DNA of 64,000 bases from Lentisphaerota bacterium (GTDB lineage: Bacteria; Verrucomicrobiota; Lentisphaeria; Victivallales; Victivallaceae), in assembly GCA_015061625.1 (NCBI GenBank), contig SUWG01000001.1:112220-176219 (forward strand), written 5' to 3'. The notes beneath the pieces are model-generated. The model made no database searches, was not told the DNA's origin, and was given only the letters and a program-made list of their open reading frames with translations. Numbering within the stretch: position 1 is the stretch's first letter; each line of letters opens with the position of its first letter. This document shows, piece by piece, positions 1 to 9,305 of this stretch. The translations under genes were made by a program, and so were the position numbers.

Positions 1-21
1 ACAGCAGTTTAAAAACAAAAA

Positions 22-43
22 TGGCAGACCTGTAAGGATTCGA
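22..43. repeat. 22-bp exact copy of the tRNA-Gln 3' end (att-site-like direct repeat of 239-260)
   Basis: tggcagacctgtaaggattcga at 22-43 and again at 239-260; upstream ~20 bp (acagc..tttaaaa..aaaa) also similar. Confidence 0.85.
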
Positions 44-93
44 CGGAGGGCGAAGCCCGACGTGCCGGAGCGTAAGCGACGGCAACCTCTCCA

Positions 94-206
94 CCGGAGA
101 ATCCTGACAACGTTGGCAAACGTTGTTGAAGAATAATATTTGCCGGAGTCATGAAGAAAACTTGTTTTCGGAAATGACGACGGAAATATTATTCAGGATT
201 ATCCGG
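94..206. other. Nested inverted repeats predicted to fold as a three-way junction
   Basis: ccggagaatcctga (94-107) pairs with tcaggattatccgg (193-206); CAACGTT-GGCA-AACGTTG (108-125); gaataatattt (131-141) pairs with aaatattattc (184-194). Confidence 0.6.
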
Positions 207-238
207 GGCGCAGGCAACAGCGGTATTTAAAAGAAAAA

Positions 239-312
239 TGGCAGACCTGTAAGGATTCGAACCTCAACAAAGTGAACCAGAATCACTTGTGCTACCGTTA
301 CACCACAGGTCT
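239..312 (-). tRNA. tRNA-Gln (anticodon CTG), CCA encoded
   Basis: Reverse complement AGACCTG...AGTGA-TTCTGGT-TCACT...GGTTCGAATCC...CAGGTCT-G-CCA gives a cloverleaf with 7-bp acceptor stem, CTG anticodon, discriminator G (as in tRNA-Gln) and encoded CCA. Confidence 0.93.
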
Positions 313-440
313 GCGTTGTGCATATAATATAACCCTGATTTTCAGATTTTCAATGGATAAATTAAAAAAAATTTGTAAAAAAAATGCTTGAATCCCGCGC
401 GGTTTGCCAGTATAGTATGAAAAAGCATGGAGGTTGAGTA

Positions 441-986
441 ATGAAAAAGGTACTTTTGATATTGGCAGAGGGTTTCGAGGAGATCGAGGCACTGGGTACG
501 GCGGATGTGTTGCGCCGTTTGGATTTCGCGGTCACGCTGGCGGGTCTGAACGGCAGAAATGTCACCGGAGCGCACCGGATGGCGGTCACTGCGGATACCG
601 CATTGGAAAATGTTGTCAATGAGGAATTTGATGCTGTTATTCTGCCCGGTGGGATGCCCGGGGCGGCCAATCTGGATAAAAGTCCGCTGGTGGATGAAGT
701 GTTGAAAAATGCCGTTGCCGGTAACAAAGTCATCGGGGCGATCTGTGCGGCGCCATTCGTTCTTGCCAAACGGGGATTGCTCAAGGATGGAAAATTCACG
801 ATGTATCCCGGTTTTGAAGCGGAACTCGGCGGCTTGACTTACACCGCCGCTCCGGCGGAAACTGACGGGCGCATCGTCACCGGCAAAGGGCCCGGTGCGG
901 TATTTGCCTTTGCCGGAGCGTTGGCCGGAGCGTTGGGCAAAGCGCAGGAGTGTGAAGAACTTTATAAAGGGATGTTCATAGACTGA
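441..986 (+). CDS. DJ-1/PfpI family protein
   Basis: GFEEIEALGTADVLRR, ILPGGMPGAANL and nucleophile-elbow ICAAPFVLA motifs; ~180 aa. Confidence 0.92.
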   Translation: MKKVLLILAEGFEEIEALGTADVLRRLDFAVTLAGLNGRNVTGAHRMAVTADTALENVVNEEFDAVILPGGMPGAANLDKSPLVDEVLKNAVAGNKVIGAICAAPFVLAKRGLLKDGKFTMYPGFEAELGGLTYTAAPAETDGRIVTGKGPGAVFAFAGALAGALGKAQECEELYKGMFID

Positions 987-987
987 A

Positions 988-2076
988 ATGGGTTGTTTTG
1001 ACGTAATCAAAAGTTGCGGCAGGGCGCGGCGCGGAGTGCTGCATACCCGCCGGGGGGATATTCAGACGCCGATTTTCATGCCGGTCGGCACCAGAGGCAG
1101 TGTCAAGGCGGTTTCTCCGGCGGAATTGGATGATTTGGGGGCGCAGATCATTCTGGGCAACACCTATCATCTGTTTCTGCGGCCGGGATTGGAGACCATT
1201 TCACTGGCGGGCGGTTTGCATAAATTTATTTCCTATGACAAACCGATTCTGACCGACTCCGGCGGATTTCAGGTATTCAGTCTGGCGAATTTACGCAAAA
1301 TCACTCCGGACGGGGTGAAATTTGCTTCACACATCGACGGCACGAGGTTCTTTCTGGGCCCGGTGGAGTCGATGAAGATCCAGCGGACACTGGATTCGGA
1401 TATCGTAATGGCATTCGATGAATGCACCCCTTATCCGGCGACGTGGGAACAGGCTTTGAAATCGCTGGAAATGACTGCCAGATGGGAAAGAATGTCCAGA
1501 GAACAGCCGTTGAATGACGGTCAGTTGCGTTTCGGTATCGTGCAAGGTTCAACTTTTGCCGATCTGCGGCAGAGATCGGCCCAAAGCATCGTGGATATCG
1601 GTTTTGACGGCTACGCCATCGGCGGAGTTTCGGTCGGGGAAAGTGAAAAGGAGATGATGGAAGCGGTCGATGCCGCAGAACCGCATCTGCCGCAGGATCG
1701 TCCCCGTTACCTTATGGGGGTGGGAACGCCCCGGCAGATCGTGGAAAGTGTCGCCCGCGGAGTGGATATGTTCGACTGTGTATTGCCGACCCGGCTGGGG
1801 CGGCACGGCGGAGCGTATGTAAAAGCCAATCAGACGATCTCGCTCAAAGCGGCAAAGTTCGCCCATGACTTCACGCCGATCGAGGAAGGCTGTCAATGCT
1901 ATGCCTGCCGCCACTTCACCAAAGCGTACATCCGGCATCTGCTCAATGTGGGTGAAATTCTGGGTATGAGATTGCTGACGTTGCATAACTTGCATTACTA
2001 CCTCAATCTGGCCGCCAGGATCCGGCAGTCGCTGGAAAACGGCACATTTGAAGATTTGCGCCGGGAATTTGCCTGA
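988..2076 (+). CDS. tgt: Queuine/preQ1 tRNA-ribosyltransferase
   Basis: ILGNTYHLFLRPG, LTDSGGFQVFSL, FGIVQGS, GGVSVGE, YLMGVGTP, CxCxxC zinc site CQCYACRHFTKAYIRHL. Confidence 0.97.
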   Translation: MGCFDVIKSCGRARRGVLHTRRGDIQTPIFMPVGTRGSVKAVSPAELDDLGAQIILGNTYHLFLRPGLETISLAGGLHKFISYDKPILTDSGGFQVFSLANLRKITPDGVKFASHIDGTRFFLGPVESMKIQRTLDSDIVMAFDECTPYPATWEQALKSLEMTARWERMSREQPLNDGQLRFGIVQGSTFADLRQRSAQSIVDIGFDGYAIGGVSVGESEKEMMEAVDAAEPHLPQDRPRYLMGVGTPRQIVESVARGVDMFDCVLPTRLGRHGGAYVKANQTISLKAAKFAHDFTPIEEGCQCYACRHFTKAYIRHLLNVGEILGMRLLTLHNLHYYLNLAARIRQSLENGTFEDLRREFA

Positions 2077-2164
2077 CCGGGCGGCATTGAAGTTGTAAAA
2101 TGTGCAGTATGATGATATATTATATGGAATAAGTACATAATCAACCAACCGCAAAGGGTGAAAA

Positions 2165-4444
2165 ATGACTCCGGTTACACCGCCAACAGGTAAATTCCGG
2201 TTCCGCATGGTCGGCGGCGGCTTACAGTTGCAGATCGAAAAAGCGGCGGATTTTGTCAATGTGCTTGACCTTGATGAAGCATTCTGGGCGATGACCGCAG
2301 TCGATACCAATGCCTTGAGATTCGACCGCCGTTTTCTGGAATTTGTGGATAGCGACCACGACGGCATCATCCGCACCGATGAGGTCAAAGCGGCGTTGCG
2401 TTTTGCCAAAACGTATTTCACCGATCTTACTGCGATGGCTCAAGCGGAAAGTGTAATAAAAATTTCATCGCTTGATCCGCAGGCCCCCGGCGTTGCCGGT
2501 GTGATCGACTGTGCCAAATTGATCCTGAATAATTTAGGTCGCAAAGCCGATGAAGGTTTGAGCGATGCCGACATCCGGGATGCCCGGAGCGTGACCAGTT
2601 TCACCCGGCGCAACGGCGACGGGGTGATCACCTGTGAGGCGGAATTGGCTCCGGAACTTCAGCAGTTGATCCAAGCGGTGATCGCTTCGGGGCGGATGAC
2701 GGTGGATCTTTCCGGCTGTGACGGTGTAAGTCTGGCCGATGTGACCGGTTTTGAAGCGGCATTGCAGAAGCGTCTGGCGTTGATGGATGCCAAAAACAGC
2801 GATCCGGCGATCATGATCTACGGTGAGGAAACCGGAAAATATTATCAACTTTTTCAGGAGTGTGAGGCACTTATTTCCGGTTATTTTCTCAACAGTGCGG
2901 CAGGTATTTTTCTGCACAATGATCCGGAGCGTTCCATAAAGAAAGAATTTTCCGCTGATCTGATGGTGCCGCAGAATGTGCGTGAAGCCTTGAGCAATGC
3001 GGCGTTGGCAGTGCCGCATGACGGCAATACGCTGGATCTTTCGCATCCGCTCAATCCGCTGTATGCGGAAAAGTTGCAAACTCTTGCCGCCACTCCGGCG
3101 TTATCCGGATTCCTTGACGGCACGAAACTTACCGGAGAAAATTTCCGCCGGGCGCAGGCGGCACTGGCCGCATTCGGCAACTGGCAAAAGGCGTGCAGTG
3201 AATGTGACGGTCTGGAAAAATTGACCGAAAGTCAGTTGCGGGAATTATCCGCATTGCCGATCGCAGAATTGAAATCGCTCATTGAGGCGGATTTGAGTTT
3301 CGCTCCGGTGGTCAGTGCCGGGGAAACATTGCTGAAACTTGCGCTTTATCAGCGGTATATGAAAGATTTTCTGAATAACTTCGTCTCTTTATCAGAGTTA
3401 TTCAATCCGGTCAAGCCCTCACATTTGCAGATGGGTAAACTGATTATGGATGGCCGGCACTTCACCCTGACCGTGAGAGTCAAAAATCCCGCCGAACACA
3501 AACGGATCATCAAAAGCAGCAATATTTGCGTGATCTATGTGGAAATTTCCCGGCAGAACGGCACTAAAACCGATAAAGAACTGCTGGCGTGTGCCGTGAC
3601 CAGCGGCACGATGCGTTCACTTTTCATCGGCAAACACGGGGTATTTTTCGATACGGATAAGGTGATTTATGATGCCGTGATCAAAGATATTTCCGAACAG
3701 CCCGTATCCATCGGTGAAGCATTCAAAGCACCATTTTACCAATTTGCCGACTTCATCAGCAAGCAGACCGAGAGGATATTCAACACCCGCAACGCCGCCA
3801 TGCAGAAAAGCATGACCGATGAAATGAATAAATCCCAGATGGCCAAAGTACCGCAGGTACCAACGCCGAATGCTCCGGCCCCCGCTCCGGCGGCAACTCC
3901 CGCCCCGGCAGGCGGCATGGGCAATCTGCCGATGCTGCTGATGGGCGGCGGTATCGGGATCGCGGCACTGGGCAGTTCGATAGCATTCATTGCCAATTCA
4001 CTGCAGGATGTTTCGCTGAAAACCATCTTCGCGGTACTCGCCGGTATCGTGGTCATATTCGGCGGGCCGTCGGTGGTGATCGCTCTGATCAAGATATTCC
4101 GGCGCAACCTTTCCCGTTTTCTGGAAAGTTGCGGTTGTGCGGTGAACCGCCCGATGCGGATGTCCCGTAAAATGGGATTGATTTTCACCTTTGTTCCCCA
4201 ACGGCCCAAGGGTGAAATTTCGATGATCGACCCGGTGGCAGTATTCAATCCGGTGAAAAAGATCAGCCGCGGTAAAAAGGCGGTATTGTGGATCATGATA
4301 TTGCTGTTGGGCATAATTTGCGGTCTGGGGGCGGCATATTTCCATGTGCGCCAACTGGAAAAAAGCATCGCCGCCGAAGAACAGGTTGATGAAAAAATTG
4401 ATGATCAACAACCGGAAGCGGTTGATGATCAAAACAATAAATAA
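2165..4444 (+). CDS. Uncharacterised protein with canonical EF-hand loop and C-terminal membrane segments
   Basis: Loop DSDHDGIIRTDE fits DxDxDGxIxxxE; weaker NGDGVI; Pro/Ala-rich linker then two hydrophobic stretches; family not recognised. Confidence 0.8.
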   Translation: MTPVTPPTGKFRFRMVGGGLQLQIEKAADFVNVLDLDEAFWAMTAVDTNALRFDRRFLEFVDSDHDGIIRTDEVKAALRFAKTYFTDLTAMAQAESVIKISSLDPQAPGVAGVIDCAKLILNNLGRKADEGLSDADIRDARSVTSFTRRNGDGVITCEAELAPELQQLIQAVIASGRMTVDLSGCDGVSLADVTGFEAALQKRLALMDAKNSDPAIMIYGEETGKYYQLFQECEALISGYFLNSAAGIFLHNDPERSIKKEFSADLMVPQNVREALSNAALAVPHDGNTLDLSHPLNPLYAEKLQTLAATPALSGFLDGTKLTGENFRRAQAALAAFGNWQKACSECDGLEKLTESQLRELSALPIAELKSLIEADLSFAPVVSAGETLLKLALYQRYMKDFLNNFVSLSELFNPVKPSHLQMGKLIMDGRHFTLTVRVKNPAEHKRIIKSSNICVIYVEISRQNGTKTDKELLACAVTSGTMRSLFIGKHGVFFDTDKVIYDAVIKDISEQPVSIGEAFKAPFYQFADFISKQTERIFNTRNAAMQKSMTDEMNKSQMAKVPQVPTPNAPAPAPAATPAPAGGMGNLPMLLMGGGIGIAALGSSIAFIANSLQDVSLKTIFAVLAGIVVIFGGPSVVIALIKIFRRNLSRFLESCGCAVNRPMRMSRKMGLIFTFVPQRPKGEISMIDPVAVFNPVKKISRGKKAVLWIMILLLGIICGLGAAYFHVRQLEKSIAAEEQVDEKIDDQQPEAVDDQNNK

Positions 4445-4473
4445 CAAACCATAATAACAAGGAGAAAAATATT

Positions 4474-5598
4474 ATGCAGGTTCCGTTGCTTGACCTCCGG
4501 GCGCAGTATGCGCCGCTGAAAGAAGAAATCCTCGCCGCTGTGGCAGAAATTTGCGATTCCCAGCGGTTCATTCTGGGTGATAAAGTCGAAACTCTGGAAA
4601 AAGAGTTGGCGGACTATTGCCGCAGTGGCGCGGCAGTAGGTGTTTCCAGCGGTTCAGATGCTCTGCTGATCGCCCTGATGGCGGAAAAGATCCGGCCGGG
4701 CGATGAAGTTATTACGACACCTTTCACCTTCTTTGCCACGGTCGGTGCGATCGTGCGTGCAGGTGCCAAACCGGTTTTTGCGGATATCGACCCGGTGACA
4801 TTCAACATCGATCCGGCGAAAATCGAGGAAAAGATCACTCCGAAAACCCGTGCCATCATCCCGGTTCACCTTTTCGGTCAGGCCGCCGATATGGATCCGA
4901 TCGTGAAGATCGCCAGAGAACACAACCTTTTCATCATCGAAGATGCCTGTCAGGCGATCGGTGCCGAATACAAAGGCAAAAGAGTCGGTTCCTTTGCGGA
5001 ATACGGTGCATTCAGTTTCTTCCCCAGTAAGAACCTCGGCTGTTTCGGTGACGGCGGTGCGGTCAGCTGCGACACTGCGGAAAGAGCCCAGCTGCTCAAG
5101 ATCTACCGCAACCACGGTCAGAGCAAGACCTACATCCATGAATACGTCGGCGGCAACTTCCGTATCGATGCGTTGCAGGCGGCGATCCTGTCGATCAAAC
5201 TGCGCTCACTGGATTCCTGGTCAGAGGCCCGTCAGAAAAATGCGGCGATCTACCGTGAACTTTTTGCCGCCGCCGGTTTGAATGATCAGATCGTGCTGCC
5301 GCAGTTGGCTGCCTACGATGTGCGCCACATCTACAACCAGTTCTGCATCCGGGTCAATGACGGCAAACGTGATGCGTTGAAACAGTATCTGCTGGATAAT
5401 GGTGTCGGTTGTGCGGTCTACTACCCGCTCTCACTGCATTTGCAGGAGTGCTTCAAAGAGTTGGGCGGCAAATTGGGTGACTATCCGGAAAGCGAAAAGG
5501 CCTCCGGTGAGATCATGGCTCTGCCGGTTTTCGGCGAATTGAGTCGCGAACAACTCGAATATGTCGTGGCCACTATCGCCAAATTCTATGGTAAGTAA
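4474..5598 (+). CDS. DegT/DnrJ/EryC1/StrS family PLP aminotransferase
   Basis: PLLDLRAQYAPLKEEI, VSSGSDALLIAL, IIEDACQAIGAEYKGK, SFFPSKNLGCFGDGGAV (PLP lysine). Confidence 0.95.
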   Translation: MQVPLLDLRAQYAPLKEEILAAVAEICDSQRFILGDKVETLEKELADYCRSGAAVGVSSGSDALLIALMAEKIRPGDEVITTPFTFFATVGAIVRAGAKPVFADIDPVTFNIDPAKIEEKITPKTRAIIPVHLFGQAADMDPIVKIAREHNLFIIEDACQAIGAEYKGKRVGSFAEYGAFSFFPSKNLGCFGDGGAVSCDTAERAQLLKIYRNHGQSKTYIHEYVGGNFRIDALQAAILSIKLRSLDSWSEARQKNAAIYRELFAAAGLNDQIVLPQLAAYDVRHIYNQFCIRVNDGKRDALKQYLLDNGVGCAVYYPLSLHLQECFKELGGKLGDYPESEKASGEIMALPVFGELSREQLEYVVATIAKFYGK

Positions 5599-7568
5599 TG
5601 AGTAAAGAGCAGAAATATCACACTTTCCGGACGATCTGCCGGTTGTTGAGTTACACCAGAAAATACTGGGTGCGGCTGACGATCGGCATCGTTTGCGGTA
5701 TGCTGGTCGGCGGATCGCTGCTGGTCACACTGCTGATGTTGCCGCAGATGGTCGGGGCGATGAATTCTTCCGGCGTTCCGGCCCCGGCACAACAGCAGAC
5801 GGCAGTTGCCGCCGGAGAGACCGGGGATGCCGCCGAACCATTGGCTGATGACCCGCAACTGGCCAAAATGCTGCAACAGGCTGACGATGCGGCCAAATCA
5901 TTCCATCTGCCCTTTTCGGTCGATGGCACGACCATTCATGTCACCTGGCCCAAAGAATTCAGTTTCGATGCGGTCGGAGCCGACGGCAAAGTGGCATGGC
6001 AGTTATTCAGCCTCTATGCGGTGCTTTTCCTTCTGGTGTGGATGTGCAAAAGTTTGGCGCATTACATCAATGGTTACTGCACCCGGTGGGTCGGAACCAA
6101 AGTGGTGGCAGATCTGCGTGAGGAACTTTTCCGCAAACTTACCAGCCAGTCACTGCGTTATTACGGCAGTACCGATACCGGACAACTCATCAGCCGCTGC
6201 AACAATGATACCGGCGCATTGCAATACTCGGTTTCCCACAGTGTGGAAGATCTGACCAATGCCCCGTTGCAGATTCTCGGCTGTCTGATTGCGATCTATA
6301 TTGCCTGTAAAGAGTATGACAACTATACATTGATCATTCTGCTGTGTACGGTATTTCCGCTGATTTTAGTGCCGATCAACATCATCGGCAGCCGCATCCG
6401 CAAACGTTACCGCAAAAGTTACAAATATATTGCCGATGTGACTTCCCGTCAGCATGAAACTTTTACCGGTATCAAAGCGGTCAAGGCCTATCATACCGAA
6501 GAATATGAAAACGGCCGTTTCCATCAGGCGATCCGCAAATACGTCCGGCGGGTCATCAGTGCGACCAGATGGCATATGCTGATCTCCCCGATGACGGAAT
6601 TGGTCGTGGTGATCGCCACTGTGGGATTTCTGCTTTACAGTTACAATCAGGGGGTGTCGATCACGGTGCTGACGGCACTGCTTGCCCCGGTGCTTATGGC
6701 GTACCGGCCGCTGAAAGATGTTTCCAAAGTGATCGCCAGTTTACAGCAGTCCATGGCGGCGGCCGACCGGGTATTCGAAATGCTGGATACCGATATGACC
6801 CTGCCGGAAAAGGAGAATGCTTACGAATTGACCGGCGTGAAAGAGGGGATTTCTCTGGAAAATGTTTCATTCAGTTACGATGACCGCACCGTTATCGATG
6901 ATGTAAGTTTTCAAATTCCCAGAGGTCATGTGGTGGCTGTCGTCGGTGAAACCGGCAGCGGCAAGACGACGATCGCCAATCTGATCGCCCGCTTCTACGA
7001 TGTGACCGGCGGCAGAGTTCTGATCGACGGCCACGATGTGCGGGATTGTTCCATTGATTCCCTGCGCAAGATCGTCGGAGTGGTCAATCAGGAAGCGATC
7101 ATATTCAACGATACGATCCGCGCCAATATCGCTTACGGTTCACCGGAAGCGACCGAAGAGGATATCATCAAAGCGGCAAAACTGGCCAATGCTCACGAAT
7201 TCATCGTCAATGGTGTCCATGAAAACGGTTACGATTCCAGTGCCGGAGAGGGTGGATTCAAACTTTCCGGCGGCGAGAAACAGCGTATCACCATTGCCAG
7301 GGCGATTTTGCGCAACCCGCCGATATTGATTCTGGATGAAGCGACCAGTGCGCTGGATAACGTCACGGAAAAACTGGTGCAGGATGCATTGAATCATGCG
7401 ATGAAAGACCGGACGGTTTTCGTGATCGCCCACCGCTTGAGTACGATCCAGAATGCCAATAAGATCATCGTTCTCAAGCAGGGCCGTATCGCTGAAGCCG
7501 GTACCCATGATGAATTATTGAAACTCAACGGCATCTACCGCCGGTTGCACGACACCCAGTTTGAATGA
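5598..7568 (+). CDS. ABC transporter, fused permease/ATPase (MsbA-like exporter)
   Basis: TM domain followed by Walker A GETGSGKTT, signature LSGGEKQR, Walker B ILILDEATSALD. Confidence 0.95.
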   Translation: MSKEQKYHTFRTICRLLSYTRKYWVRLTIGIVCGMLVGGSLLVTLLMLPQMVGAMNSSGVPAPAQQQTAVAAGETGDAAEPLADDPQLAKMLQQADDAAKSFHLPFSVDGTTIHVTWPKEFSFDAVGADGKVAWQLFSLYAVLFLLVWMCKSLAHYINGYCTRWVGTKVVADLREELFRKLTSQSLRYYGSTDTGQLISRCNNDTGALQYSVSHSVEDLTNAPLQILGCLIAIYIACKEYDNYTLIILLCTVFPLILVPINIIGSRIRKRYRKSYKYIADVTSRQHETFTGIKAVKAYHTEEYENGRFHQAIRKYVRRVISATRWHMLISPMTELVVVIATVGFLLYSYNQGVSITVLTALLAPVLMAYRPLKDVSKVIASLQQSMAAADRVFEMLDTDMTLPEKENAYELTGVKEGISLENVSFSYDDRTVIDDVSFQIPRGHVVAVVGETGSGKTTIANLIARFYDVTGGRVLIDGHDVRDCSIDSLRKIVGVVNQEAIIFNDTIRANIAYGSPEATEEDIIKAAKLANAHEFIVNGVHENGYDSSAGEGGFKLSGGEKQRITIARAILRNPPILILDEATSALDNVTEKLVQDALNHAMKDRTVFVIAHRLSTIQNANKIIVLKQGRIAEAGTHDELLKLNGIYRRLHDTQFE

Positions 7569-8818
7569 TGAAAAAACTGCACTTTACCGGCATCGGCGGA
7601 GCCGGAATGGCTCCGCTGGCGGAATTATCTCTGGCCAATGGCTTTACAGTCAGCGGTTCGGATATGGAAAATTCCGCCAAGTGCCACCGTCTGCATTCGC
7701 TCGGAGCAAAAATTTCCATCGGCCACCGGCAGGAAAATCTGCCGGAAGATGCCGCCATGCTGATCTACTCCAGTGCCGTGCCGGAAAACAATCCGGAAAG
7801 GGTCAAAGCACGCGCATTGAATATCCCGGAATTGCGCCGGGGCGAATATCTGGCCCATCTGGCGGCCAATTACCGCCGGGTAGTAGCAGTTACCGGCACC
7901 CACGGAAAAAGTTCTATCACCGCCTTACTGGCGAAAATTTTACAGCATTGCGGCAAAGAACCCGGTTTCATGATCGGTGCGGAAGTTGCCGGTATGGCCA
8001 ACTGTGCCGCCGGAAACGGTGATATTTTCGTCACCGAAGCCGATGAATCCGACGGGACCCACACCAAGTTGAAAAATTTTCTGGCAGTTATTCCCAATAT
8101 CGAGGACGATCATGAATGGAGTCTGGGCGGCAAAGAGGTGTTGGAAAATAATTTCCGGTTGACCGCAAAAAATTCACAACAGATCATTTTTTACGCCTCG
8201 GAAAATTGCGACCGGCTGCTGAAAGATCATCCGCAGGCAGTCAGATTGAGTGATATGCCCGGAAAATTGGGCGGACTGCGGGGATTTCAAGCCGCCAATG
8301 CCTATATCGCCATACAGACGGCAGTGCTTCTCGGTTGTGATGAAAAATCGGCAACCGATGCGGCGATGGAGTATCCGCAAGTGGCAAGACGGATGACTAT
8401 TCACTGCGACCGCCCCGGTTTGACGGTGATCGAGGATTACGCCCACCACCCTACCGAAGTGCGTGCCGCAATAGAACTTCTGCGGGCAACTTACCGCGGA
8501 TGCCATTTGCGGATATTGTTCCAACCGCACCGCTTTGCCAGACTGGAAAAATACTTTGCGGAATTTGTCACTGAATTAAGCAATGCCGACAGCATATATA
8601 TCGCCCCGGTCTTTGCGGCATGGAGCGAAAGCGGCAAAGTTGATTCTGCCATGCTCGCAAAGGCAGTCAATGGCATTGCCGTAAGCGGTTCATTTGAGCA
8701 TTGGGCGGAAGAGGTGGTGAAAGATTTGCCGCCCGATACGGTGATCGCCATCCTCGGAGCCGGAGATATCAACAAAGTTATCCCCCTTCTTGTGCGACAG
8801 TTCGCGGATAAACGGTAA
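7565..8818 (+). CDS. Mur ligase family protein, MurC-like (UDP-N-acetylmuramate--L-alanine ligase or Mpl-like)
   Basis: FTGIGGAGMAPLAEL, VTGTHGKSS, EADESDGTH, DYAHHPTEV. ATGA overlap with ABC gene. Confidence 0.85.
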   Translation: MMKKLHFTGIGGAGMAPLAELSLANGFTVSGSDMENSAKCHRLHSLGAKISIGHRQENLPEDAAMLIYSSAVPENNPERVKARALNIPELRRGEYLAHLAANYRRVVAVTGTHGKSSITALLAKILQHCGKEPGFMIGAEVAGMANCAAGNGDIFVTEADESDGTHTKLKNFLAVIPNIEDDHEWSLGGKEVLENNFRLTAKNSQQIIFYASENCDRLLKDHPQAVRLSDMPGKLGGLRGFQAANAYIAIQTAVLLGCDEKSATDAAMEYPQVARRMTIHCDRPGLTVIEDYAHHPTEVRAAIELLRATYRGCHLRILFQPHRFARLEKYFAEFVTELSNADSIYIAPVFAAWSESGKVDSAMLAKAVNGIAVSGSFEHWAEEVVKDLPPDTVIAILGAGDINKVIPLLVRQFADKR

Positions 8819-8955
8819 TTGACGGACGATACGGACATTACGGACACCAACATCCAGCCGCATAAGGTCGTATTTCTCACGGGTGCGAGGCGGTCGCCGC
8901 CGGGCGCACCACAAGCCTGCTCCGGGTGTGTTGCCGGGTGAGGTGATTCCCGGCT

Positions 8956-9032
8956 TGCGGCTCGCTTGCGCTCGATATGCGCCCGGTACGGATAGGTACG
9001 GAGGGGTACGGATGAGTACGGAGCAACGCCAG
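8956..9032. repeat. Dispersed repeat, copy 1 of a 77-bp segment (copy 2 at 14091-14167)
   Basis: tgcggctcgcttgcgctcgatatgcgcccggtacggatagg...gcaacgccag appears identical by eye at both sites. Confidence 0.9.
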
Positions 9033-9175
9033 CCGGGATAATGCCCCGCCATACCGTTTGTTACCGTTTGTTACCGTTAATTACCGTTGAGCCGAAACAA
9101 ACAAAACCCCGGCAGACTGCTGTCAACCGCCCGCCGAGCCGAAACAAACAAAATCCCGGCAGACTGCTGTCTACC

Positions 9176-9226
9176 GGGGGTACGGGGGCGCAGCCCCTGT
9201 AAAGGGCGGCTTTGCCGCCCGACCGA
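9176..9226. repeat. G/C-rich REP-like palindrome (GGGGGTACGGGGGCGCAGCCCCTGTAAAGGGCGGC..GCCGCCC)
   Basis: Related copies at about 14262-14303, 14377-14424 and 28905-28960. Confidence 0.8.
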
Positions 9227-9271
9227 CCAAGCCGTTGCAACGCAACGGCGCGACACCCCGTTTTTCTTTTG

Positions 9272-9305
9272 GTTACTTTTCTTTTTCCGTAAAAAGAAAA
9301 GTAAC
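9272..9305. terminator. 15-bp perfect stem with CCGT loop abutting the rhaA stop
   Basis: GTTACTTTTCTTTTT-CCGT-AAAAAGAAAAGTAAC; right arm ends at 9305, rhaA stop at 9306. Confidence 0.75.

Noticed and set aside
22-43. Second tRNA-Gln gene
   Set aside because: Only the last 22 nt match; no D-arm or anticodon arm follows, so it is a fragment.
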